A stretch of DNA of 64,000 nucleotides, from assembly GCF_005517195.1 (NCBI RefSeq), contig NZ_CP040244.1, positions 3,366,001-3,430,000 on the forward strand, written 5' to 3'. Positions 19,570 to 25,614 of the stretch are shown here, piece after piece. This DNA is from Streptomyces vilmorinianum. GTDB taxonomy: Bacteria > Actinomycetota > Actinomycetes > Streptomycetales > Streptomycetaceae. Positions within the stretch are counted from its first letter, which is position 1. Each line of letters opens with the position of its first letter. The position numbers were made by a program, and so were the translations under genes. The notes under the pieces were generated by a model, which saw only the letters and a program-made list of their open reading frames with translations, had not been told where the DNA came from and searched no databases.

Positions 19570-19725
19570 GGGCTCCGCTCTCTTCTCCGAGATCACCGGA
19601 CGGTCCGGTGCAAGGGAGAGCCGCCGGGGCGACGCGCATAACACTTTCCGGGCCGGGAGCCGTCGACACCCCTCGTCAACTCGCTCCGTCAACCCGACGC
19701 GCCGCCCCCGCTCGAGCCGGTTGTC

Positions 19726-20601
19726 TCACTCGTGCGGCACGACCGCCACCGGGCACGGCGCCAGGTGCAGCGCCGCATGCGCCACCGAACCGATGCGCGG
19801 GCCGATCGCGCCGCGCCGCGCCCGGCGCCCGACCACCAGGAGCTGGGCGGAGCCCGAAGCGGCGAGCAGCACCTGCCCCGCGCTGCCGATCTCCACGTGC
19901 TCGGCCACCCGCACCTCCGGGAACCGCTCCCGCCAGGGCGCCAGGGCCTCGCGCAGCGCCTTCTCCTCGTACGGGACGAGCCCCCCGGCCTCGTCGGCCA
20001 GGGCCATCGACGCGGGGCTGTACGCGTACAGGGGCGGCAGGCTCCAGGCCCGTACCGCCCGGACGGACGCGCCGCGCGCCGCCGCCGTCTCGAAGGCGAA
20101 GCGCAGCGCGGGGGCACTGTCCTCCGCGTCTCCCAGCTGACCGACGACGATCTCGCCGCCCTCCGGTTCCTCACCGCCGTCGCCGCCCCGCGAGCGCACC
20201 GCCACCACCGGCCGGTGCGCGGCCGCGATGATCTGCTGGCCGTAGGAGCCGAGCAGGAAGCCGGCCACCGCCCCGTACCCCCGTGAGCCGATGACGAGCA
20301 TCTCCGCCCGCTCCTCGGTGCTCAGCAGCGCGGCGACCGGGGTGTCGGGCAGCACCTCGGCGGTGAGGGCGAGATCCGGATACCGGCCGGCGACGGCCGA
20401 CTCGGCCTCCCGCAGCACGCCGTCGGCCATCCGCTCCTGGCTCGCCCGGTCCTGTTCGAGGGGGATGTCGAGGGGCTCCCAGCGCCAGGCGTGAACCAGA
20501 CGCAGGGGAAGCCGCCGGTGCAGCGCCTCCCGGGCGGCCCAGTCGGCCGCGGCGAGACTCTCGGGCGAACCGTCCACTCCTGCGACGATCTCACGACTCA
20601 T
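19726..20601 (-). CDS. Universal stress protein with two UspA domains
   Basis: A 291-residue tandem UspA protein. The first domain begins REIVAGVDGSPESLAAADWAA and ends with the nucleotide-binding motif VIGSRGYGAVAGFLLGSYGQQ, matching G-x2-G-x9-G-S. The second domain (IVVGQLGDAEDSAPALRFAF to the C-terminus) ends with a GRRARRGAIGPRIGSVAHAAL motif, more basic but still of the same pattern. ATG at 20601 has GGAGG upstream. Such proteins bind ATP and are induced in stress or stationary phase; partner and output are unknown. The gene is single, with an 8-bp tandem repeat tract in its upstream region. Confidence 0.88.
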   Translation of the reverse strand: MSREIVAGVDGSPESLAAADWAAREALHRRLPLRLVHAWRWEPLDIPLEQDRASQERMADGVLREAESAVAGRYPDLALTAEVLPDTPVAALLSTEERAEMLVIGSRGYGAVAGFLLGSYGQQIIAAAHRPVVAVRSRGGDGGEEPEGGEIVVGQLGDAEDSAPALRFAFETAAARGASVRAVRAWSLPPLYAYSPASMALADEAGGLVPYEEKALREALAPWRERFPEVRVAEHVEIGSAGQVLLAASGSAQLLVVGRRARRGAIGPRIGSVAHAALHLAPCPVAVVPHE

Positions 20602-20760
20602 CAGGCTGCCTCCGTCATTCCCTGGCGGGCCCCGCCCGTCGGCGGACCCTTTCCTGTTCAGCTTGTGCCCCTCCACCGCGTGATCAGAGGGCCGGACGTC
20701 CCGACATGCCGGTACGTCAGTCCTCCGCCCGAGGTCCGGCGCGCCCGCCGCCGGAGCCCC

Positions 20761-20800
20761 GAAGCCCCGAAGCCCCGAAGCCCCGAAGCCCCGAAGCCCC
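20761..20800. repeat. Five perfect copies of the octamer GAAGCCCC
   Basis: A simple repeat in the 271-bp gap between the UspA gene start and the RhoGDI-like gene end; a sixth degenerate copy (GGAGCCCC) precedes it. It lies 160-199 bp upstream of the UspA start codon and outside credible coding frames. Confidence 0.9.
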
Positions 20801-20845
20801 GGAGTCCGGATCACGAGCGCCACGGGGAGGACCGCCCCCGACCGG

Positions 20846-20864
20846 CTCTGACGAGACGTCAGAG
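20846..20864 (-). terminator. Small hairpin after the RhoGDI-like gene
   Basis: CTCTGACG and CGTCAGAG form a perfect 8-bp stem with a 3-base loop, beginning 9 bp beyond the stop codon of the minus-strand RhoGDI-like gene. It is a probable intrinsic terminator without a T-run. Confidence 0.6.
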
Positions 20865-20872
20865 AGCCCCCC

Positions 20873-21370
20873 TCAGGTGGCGGCGAGCGGTTCCCAGTCC
20901 TTCTGGACGTCGAAGCGGTAGTCGCTCCGGTCGAGCACCCGCCCCTCGCCGTCCACCAGCGCGACGTGCACGTCGTACAGCCCGCGTGCCCGGGGCCCGT
21001 TCGGCACGCGCTCGGGCGGGAGCGCCAGCTCGTAGGGGCCGCCGTGCCGGAAGTCCCCGAGCACGACCTCGCGACCGCCCACCTCGGCCCCTCCCTCGGC
21101 CTCCGGCCCGCTCCTGCGCCCGGCCCCGGCTCTGTTCCGTACGTCGATCACCCTCAGACCGGTCACGGACCGGCCGTCCACCCCGAACCGCACCACGGCC
21201 CGGCACTCGGTGCCCTCCTTCACCGTGAACGGGGCCGCCGCCGTCGCCGAGGGGGGCACCGGCACGGAGATGTCGTCGTGTCCCGTGAACTGGAGCGACA
21301 GGCCGAGCAGACGGACGGTGCGCCTCTCCTTGAGCGGCACGGCCGCGGTCGCGCCGGCGAGGGAATCCAT
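20873..21370 (-). CDS. RhoGDI-like immunoglobulin-fold protein
   Basis: A 165-residue soluble protein resembling the C-terminal beta-sandwich of eukaryotic Rho GDP-dissociation inhibitors. The parallels I can see are VRLLGLSLQFTG (RhoGDI: VVVTGLTLVC), PFTVKEGTECRAVVRFGVDG (FVLKEGVEYRIKISFRVN), RSVTGLRV (REIVSGMKY), RVPNGPRARGLYDVH (EAPKGMLARGSYSIK) and YRFDVQKDWEP (WNLTIKKDWKD). The N-terminal helical arm that clamps Rho switch regions is missing, and a Gly/Glu-rich insert replaces the TYRKGVKIDK loop. No signal peptide or membrane segment is present. It is not obviously in an operon. A lipid-cargo binding role would be inference only; the similarity is from recall, not a search. Confidence 0.75.
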   Translation of the reverse strand: MDSLAGATAAVPLKERRTVRLLGLSLQFTGHDDISVPVPPSATAAAPFTVKEGTECRAVVRFGVDGRSVTGLRVIDVRNRAGAGRRSGPEAEGGAEVGGREVVLGDFRHGGPYELALPPERVPNGPRARGLYDVHVALVDGEGRVLDRSDYRFDVQKDWEPLAAT

Positions 21371-21481
21371 GGTGTGCGCGCCTCTCAGGACAGGGCCTCG
21401 CCGAGGAGGCCGCCGGTGTGCGATGCCCCGCCCCTACCCGATTCGCATCCGCACATGCGGGCCGGGCCCGGCAGCGGCCCG

Positions 21482-22519
21482 TCAGCCGACGCGGCGCCCG
21501 GCGAGCGGAGCGGTGTCGTCGCCGCTGCCCGCGCGCACGCCCCGCAGGAAGGCGCCCAGGGCCTCCAGGGAGGTCATGGACGGCTCCCAGTCGAGCTCCC
21601 GGCGGGCCCGCTCCGTGGAGAGCAGGGGTATGCGCAGGACCGCGTCGAGGAGATCCGGGGAGGCGGGTGCCAGGTGCAGCTTCCAGGCCGCCGAGAGCAC
21701 GCCCCGTACCGCCCCGGTCGGCACCTTCACCGGCCGGGCGCCCAGGAGCGAGGAGAGGGCCGGGGTGTCGATCACCGGCTCCGCCGCGAGGTTGAAGGCG
21801 CCCCGGACGTCGCGCACGAGCGCCCGGCGGTAGGCGTCGGCCGCGTCGTCGGTGTGCAGCGCCTGGAAACGGAGCCCCGCCAACTCGGGCACGAGCGGCA
21901 GCAGTTCGGGGCGCATCAGTGCGCCGGGGAAGAAGCGGCCGGCGAAGATCCGGCGCTGCTCGCTCGCCGACTCCTCCTTGAAGAGGAAGCAGGGCCTCAT
22001 CCGCACCACCCGCGTCTGCGGATGGTCCCGCTCGAAGGTGTCCAGGACCCGTTCCAGATACGCCTTCTCGCGGGTGTACGCGGCGCCCGGCCAGCCGTGG
22101 GTCGGCCACGACTCCGAGACGGCCGCCCCGTTCCCGGGCCCCGGGGAGTACGCCCCGACCGACGAGGCGCACACCAGGATCGGGACGCGCGCCGCCGCCA
22201 CCGCGTCGAAGACCCGCAGCGCGCCGAGGACGTTGGAACGCCAGGTCTCCACCGGGTCGTGGGTCGGCTGGAAACGCCAGGCCAGATGGACGACCGCGTC
22301 GGCGTCCTCGATGTACTGCGCGAGCCGCGGCTCGTCGCCCTCCAGCGACAGGTCCACCTCGGCCCACTCGGTCTTCGCCAGGGTCAGCGCGGGTCTGCGG
22401 CGGGCGAGCCCGCGTACGGAGGCGATCCGGGGCTCCTGCTCCAGGGCCCGTACCAGACTCGTCCCGACGTTGCCCGTCGCGCCGGTGACGACCACCTTCA
22501 GTCCCTCACTCGCCTTCAT
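21482..22519 (-). CDS. NAD-dependent epimerase/dehydratase (extended SDR)
   Basis: A 345-residue short-chain dehydrogenase/reductase of the extended type. It opens KVVVTGATGNVGTSLVRAL, a Rossmann GxxGxxG motif, and carries the acidic EVDLSLEGDEP, ADAVVHLAWRFQPTHD, and CASSVGAYSPGPG containing the active-site serine region. A later AYTREKAYLERVL supplies the Tyr-x3-Lys catalytic pair. The C-terminal third resembles sugar nucleotide epimerases but the substrate is unclear. ATG at 22519 is chosen because the fold starts right there. It is divergent from the DUF5133 gene, with a 161-bp spacer containing a 12-bp tandem duplication (22638-22661). Confidence 0.83.
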   Translation of the reverse strand: MKASEGLKVVVTGATGNVGTSLVRALEQEPRIASVRGLARRRPALTLAKTEWAEVDLSLEGDEPRLAQYIEDADAVVHLAWRFQPTHDPVETWRSNVLGALRVFDAVAAARVPILVCASSVGAYSPGPGNGAAVSESWPTHGWPGAAYTREKAYLERVLDTFERDHPQTRVVRMRPCFLFKEESASEQRRIFAGRFFPGALMRPELLPLVPELAGLRFQALHTDDAADAYRRALVRDVRGAFNLAAEPVIDTPALSSLLGARPVKVPTGAVRGVLSAAWKLHLAPASPDLLDAVLRIPLLSTERARRELDWEPSMTSLEALGAFLRGVRAGSGDDTAPLAGRRVG

Positions 22520-22680
22520 GTAATCGACCTTCCGCCATCCCCGCCGGATACGCACGCGGGGCCCGTGTCACGAGCGGTCCGTGACGGAGTGTGCTCGCGC
22601 GGGTCGCGCGGGTGACTCCGTGACCCGAATATGGAGCGACCGAGGGAAGGACCGAGGGAAGGGGGGCGTGCCAGGAGGAC

Positions 22681-22926
22681 ATGATGCTGCTTCCCGACAG
22701 AAACACGATCGACCGGCTGCTGCGCCACTACCGGGCCCAGGAACGGGCGGTCCTGGCCAGGCCGTGCGACCTGTCGATCCGCAGGCGCTTCGAGGACACG
22801 GCGTACACGCTGTGCGTGCTGATGGGGGAGCGGACCGCGCGCGAGGCCGTGCACGCCGCCGAGCGGTACGTGGGCAGGACGAGCCCCGCGCCCCGGCAGA
22901 CGCTGGAAGGACTCGCCGGCTCCTGA
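22681..22926 (+). CDS. DUF5133-type small protein
   Basis: An 81-residue protein of a family common in Streptomyces and annotated DUF5133. It begins MLLPDRNTIDRLLRHYRAQE, followed by a helical region with RRFEDTAYTLCVLMGERTARE and AVHAAERYV. It is probably all alpha-helical and cytosolic. AGGAGGAC ends two bases before the ATG pair (22681 or 22684), so either could be used; the second has the better spacing. Its function is unknown. It sits before the partner-switching genes on the same strand, with 111 bp between, so weak cotranscription is possible. Confidence 0.72.
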   Translation: MMLLPDRNTIDRLLRHYRAQERAVLARPCDLSIRRRFEDTAYTLCVLMGERTAREAVHAAERYVGRTSPAPRQTLEGLAGS

Positions 22927-22966
22927 ACGGATCCGTTCCCCGGGCGCTGCCGATGGGGCAAGAGCC

Positions 22967-22989
22967 GCGTTCCGGGGCATGAGAGGTAT
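22967..22989 (+). promoter_or_regulatory. Possible SigB-type promoter before the STAS gene
   Basis: GCGT at 22967-22970 and AGGTAT at 22984-22989, 13 bp apart, approximate the Streptomyces SigB-family pattern GNNT-N14-16-GGGTAY, with one mismatch and a short spacer. A small hairpin (GCCCCT/AGGGGC, 22992-23008) follows before the start at 23038. The call rests on pattern only. Confidence 0.3.
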
Positions 22990-23037
22990 AGGCCCCTCTG
23001 CGAGGGGCGAGGAGAGCGGAGGGAGGCGGGCGATCCC

Positions 23038-23397
23038 ATGGCGTCGGAGCGGTTCGCCGTCACGGCGGCCCCCGGGCCGCAGCCCGGTGCCGTGGTGCTG
23101 TCCCTGACCGGGGAGCTCGACCACGACACCGCGGACGCGCTGAGAAGCGCACTGGAGGAACGCACCGGCGCGGTGCGGATCCTGGTCGACTGCGAGGGGC
23201 TGCGGTTCTGCGACTCGACCGGGCTGAACGTGCTGCTGCGGGCCCGCCTGCACGCCCTGGAGGCGGGCGGGCGGCTGGAACTGGCGGGACTGCGCCCGCC
23301 CGTCGCCCGGATGTTCGAGATCACGGGGGCGCGGACCGTGTTCCGGGTGTACGAGGACGTGGCCGAGGCGCTCACGGACCGACGGGCGACCGGGTGA
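23038..23397 (+). CDS. STAS-domain anti-sigma factor antagonist
   Basis: A 119-residue single-domain STAS protein of the SpoIIAA/RsbV/BldG type. The core reads VVLSLTGELDHDTADALRSAL and RILVDCEGLRFCDSTGLNVLL, where the serine of the DSTG motif is the phosphorylation site used in partner switching. Unphosphorylated, it should bind an anti-sigma ATPase and free a sigma factor. It begins at ATG 23038 and ends six bases before the next gene, which encodes just such an ATPase. The two genes form a tight pair in front of a convergent SigB/F-type sigma gene. Confidence 0.9.
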   Translation: MASERFAVTAAPGPQPGAVVLSLTGELDHDTADALRSALEERTGAVRILVDCEGLRFCDSTGLNVLLRARLHALEAGGRLELAGLRPPVARMFEITGARTVFRVYEDVAEALTDRRATG

Positions 23398-23403
23398 CGG
23401 GGG

Positions 23404-23874
23404 ATGGCGGAGGGAGCGGTGGGCGAGAACGCCGTGGACGAGGGCCAGGTCCGGCGGCTCGTGCTGTTCGGGACCAAGGGCGTGGTGATGCGCTGCCGCG
23501 ACTTCACGACGGAGGCACTCACCGACTGGGGCTGGATCCCGGCCGAGAACGACGAGGCGCAGGAGCGGGTCGACGACGTCCTGCTGCTGGTCTCGGAGGT
23601 CGTCACCAACGCCTGTCTGCACGCGGGCGGCCCCGAGGAGCTCGTCCTGCGCCACAGTGACGACCACCTGCGGGTCGAGGTGTTCGACAACAACCCCGAG
23701 CATCCGAGGCGGCGGCAGCCCCGCGCGCCGTCGCTGCCGGGCGGTCACGGGCTGATGGTCCTGGACCGGCTGGCGGGGGACTGGGGCTCCGAGCCGCGTG
23801 AGCGCGGCAAGGTCGTCTGGCTGGAGGTCAGCCGCCCCTCCCGCCCGCCGTGGCGCCGCTCCGGCCGGCCTTGA
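23404..23874 (+). CDS. HATPase-fold anti-sigma/regulatory ATP-binding protein (RsbW-like)
   Basis: A 156-residue GHKL-type ATP-binding protein. The N-box is DVLLLVSEVVTNACLHAGG with the catalytic Glu and Asn; the later GGHGLMVLDRLAGDWGSEP block is the G2 region. The expected DxGxG ATP-lid motif is altered to VFDNNPEHP, as in many Streptomyces RsbW-like proteins, so kinase activity may be weak or absent. It follows the STAS gene by six bases. Its last 47 bp overlap the end of the convergent sigma factor gene. Likely role: binds the sigma factor and is displaced by the STAS protein (inference). Confidence 0.85.
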   Translation: MAEGAVGENAVDEGQVRRLVLFGTKGVVMRCRDFTTEALTDWGWIPAENDEAQERVDDVLLLVSEVVTNACLHAGGPEELVLRHSDDHLRVEVFDNNPEHPRRRQPRAPSLPGGHGLMVLDRLAGDWGSEPRERGKVVWLEVSRPSRPPWRRSGRP

Positions 23875-24862
23875 CGCGGGAGCGCGGGGGCGTGGCGCGG
23901 CGCGCGGGCGTGGCCGCCCGGACCGGGGCGTGCGTGGCCCGGACGGGCGCGTGATCGGCCGTGGCCCTCACCGGCGCGTGGTCGGGGCGGTCCTCCAGGA
24001 GTCCCGTTCTGAGCTCGTCCAGGATCCGGGCGAGCAGCCGGGAGATGTGCATCTGCGAAAGGCCGAGCCGTTCGCCGATCTGCGCCTGGGTGAGTTCCGC
24101 GCCGAAGCGCAGCGCGAGGATCTGGCGATCCCGGGAGTCCAGCCGGGCGATCAGCGGTTTGAGCGACTCCAGCGAGTCGATCAGCTCGAAGGCGCGCTCC
24201 TCCTCGCCGAGGCGCCGCGCGCCCGCGGTGACGGCCGATTCGTCGTCCCCCACCGGGGTGTCGAGCGAGCGGGCGACATAGCCGTTCGACGCCTGTTCGC
24301 CCTCGGCCACACGCTCCTCGCCGATCTGCAGATACGCGGCCAGCTCGGCCCGGGTCGGGCGGCGGCCCTGTCGCTGCTCCAGCGTGTCGACGGCCTTCGC
24401 GAGCTCGATGCGCAGCTCCTGGAGGCGCCGTGGGACCTGGACGGCCCAGCTGGTGTCCCGGAAGAAGCGCTTCATCTCGCCGACGATGGTGGGCAGCGCG
24501 AACGCCGAGAACTCCACGTCGCGGCCCGCCTCGAACCGGTCGATCGCCTTGATCAGGCCGATCGTCCCGATCTGGATGATGTCCTCCGTCGGCTCGGCCC
24601 GGTTCCGGAAGCGGCGCGCCGCGAACTTCACCAGGCTGAGATTGAGCTCGACGAGGGTGTTCCGTACGTACGCGTGCTCGGGCGTGCCCTCCTCCAGCGT
24701 CTCCAGACGCGCGAAGAGCGCGGTGGACAGGGTCTGCGCGTCGGTCGTGCTCACTTCGGTGGGCCGGTCGATCTCGGGCAGACCGTCCAGCGCGCGGCGG
24801 CGTACGGCTGCGGATTCCGCCTCGGTGCGGGCGGTGCCGGGATGCTTGCGCGGGGTGGACAT
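23828..24862 (-). CDS. SigB/SigF/SigG-family RNA polymerase sigma factor
   Basis: A 344-residue group 3 sigma factor. Region 2 reads LVKFAARRFRNRAEPTEDIIQ, then TIGLIKAIDRFEAGRDVEFSAF and ALPTIVGEMKRFFRDTSW; region 3 includes RLQELRIELAKAVDTLEQRQ; region 4 has LTQAQIGERLGLSQMHISRLL, the -35-binding helix-turn-helix. An unusual basic tail contains three HAPVRAT repeats (about residues 300-325). ATG at 24862 has GAGGGAG upstream; the open frame runs far upstream without homology. It is flanked on both sides by ATPase-fold anti-sigma genes, one convergent and one divergent. It probably directs stress or developmental genes with GGGTAC-type promoters. Confidence 0.93.
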   Translation of the reverse strand: MSTPRKHPGTARTEAESAAVRRRALDGLPEIDRPTEVSTTDAQTLSTALFARLETLEEGTPEHAYVRNTLVELNLSLVKFAARRFRNRAEPTEDIIQIGTIGLIKAIDRFEAGRDVEFSAFALPTIVGEMKRFFRDTSWAVQVPRRLQELRIELAKAVDTLEQRQGRRPTRAELAAYLQIGEERVAEGEQASNGYVARSLDTPVGDDESAVTAGARRLGEEERAFELIDSLESLKPLIARLDSRDRQILALRFGAELTQAQIGERLGLSQMHISRLLARILDELRTGLLEDRPDHAPVRATADHAPVRATHAPVRAATPARRATPPRSRVKAGRSGATAGGRGG

Positions 24863-24951
24863 AAGGCTCCCTCGACGGTGGCGTGGGCCTTCGCCGCCGG
24901 GCGGTGGCGGCGGGGGTCCGTCGGTCGGGTCCTGCCAGAAGCATTCCCTTT

Positions 24952-24957
24952 GGGTAC
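24952..24957 (+). promoter_or_regulatory. GGGTAC -10-like element before the second RsbW-like gene
   Basis: GGGTAC, the -10 hexamer favoured by Streptomyces SigB-family factors, lies 13 bp upstream of the possible GTG start at 24971 and 34 bp upstream of ATG 24992. No good GNNT -35 sits 14-16 bp upstream. If used, ATG 24992 would be the more likely start. Confidence 0.3.
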
Positions 24958-24970
24958 GGTTTGACACCGT

Positions 24971-25507
24971 GTGTCCGGGCAGCGGCACCGTATGACGACG
25001 ACGGGAGACGAGGGCCCCGGCCAGAAGCGCCGTCCGACGGCACAAGGCCGCCGGTTCGCATTGGGCGCCGGCCCGGGCGTGGTGGGGGAGTGCCGCGATC
25101 TCGCCCGTCAGGCGCTGCGGGACTGGTTCGGTCCGGCCGTCGACGCGGGAGGCGCCGTCGCCACGGCCGTCGACGACGTCCTGCTGCTGGTCTCGGAGGT
25201 AGTCACCAACGCGTACACGCACGGTGGCACTCCGTACGAACTGCGCATCGACCACACCGACACGCGGCTGTGGGTCCAGGTCAGCGACACCAGCCCGGTA
25301 CGTCCCCGGCCGCACGGCCCGCACCGGGCGAGCCGTTCCTCGGGACACGGGCTGTATCTGCTCGAACGGCTCTCCGCGGCGTGGGGCTCCGTGCCGCGCG
25401 GCGAGGGGAAGGCGGTCTGGTTCGAGGTGGTCGTGGCACCGGCAGGGGCACGCGCACCGGCGGCCTCGTCCGCCGCTGACACTGCCTCCCGCTCACGCCG
25501 TGCCTAG
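24971..25507 (+). CDS. Second RsbW-like ATP-binding regulatory protein
   Basis: A 178-residue (or 171 from ATG 24992) GHKL-fold protein. After a basic N-terminal tail (GQKRRPTAQGRRFALG), the ATPase-like domain carries DDVLLLVSEVVTNAYTHGG (N-box) and SSGHGLYLLERLSAAWGSVP (G2). The G1 motif is reduced to VSDTSPVRP, as in the first copy. The C-terminus is a low-complexity Ala/Ser/Arg tail. It is divergent from the sigma gene (108 bp apart) and upstream of the hybrid kinase. The shared LLLVSEVVTNA core shows that the two ATPases are paralogues bracketing one sigma gene. Confidence 0.85.
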   Translation: MSGQRHRMTTTGDEGPGQKRRPTAQGRRFALGAGPGVVGECRDLARQALRDWFGPAVDAGGAVATAVDDVLLLVSEVVTNAYTHGGTPYELRIDHTDTRLWVQVSDTSPVRPRPHGPHRASRSSGHGLYLLERLSAAWGSVPRGEGKAVWFEVVVAPAGARAPAASSAADTASRSRRA

Positions 25508-25614
25508 AGTGGAGGGGCGGAGCGGGACCGGTGCGGGCGCACGCCGTACCCGGACCGGGACCCGTGCCGTATCCGTACCGCAGCCGTACCCCTCCGCCCC
25601 GCGCGAGGTCCGCG

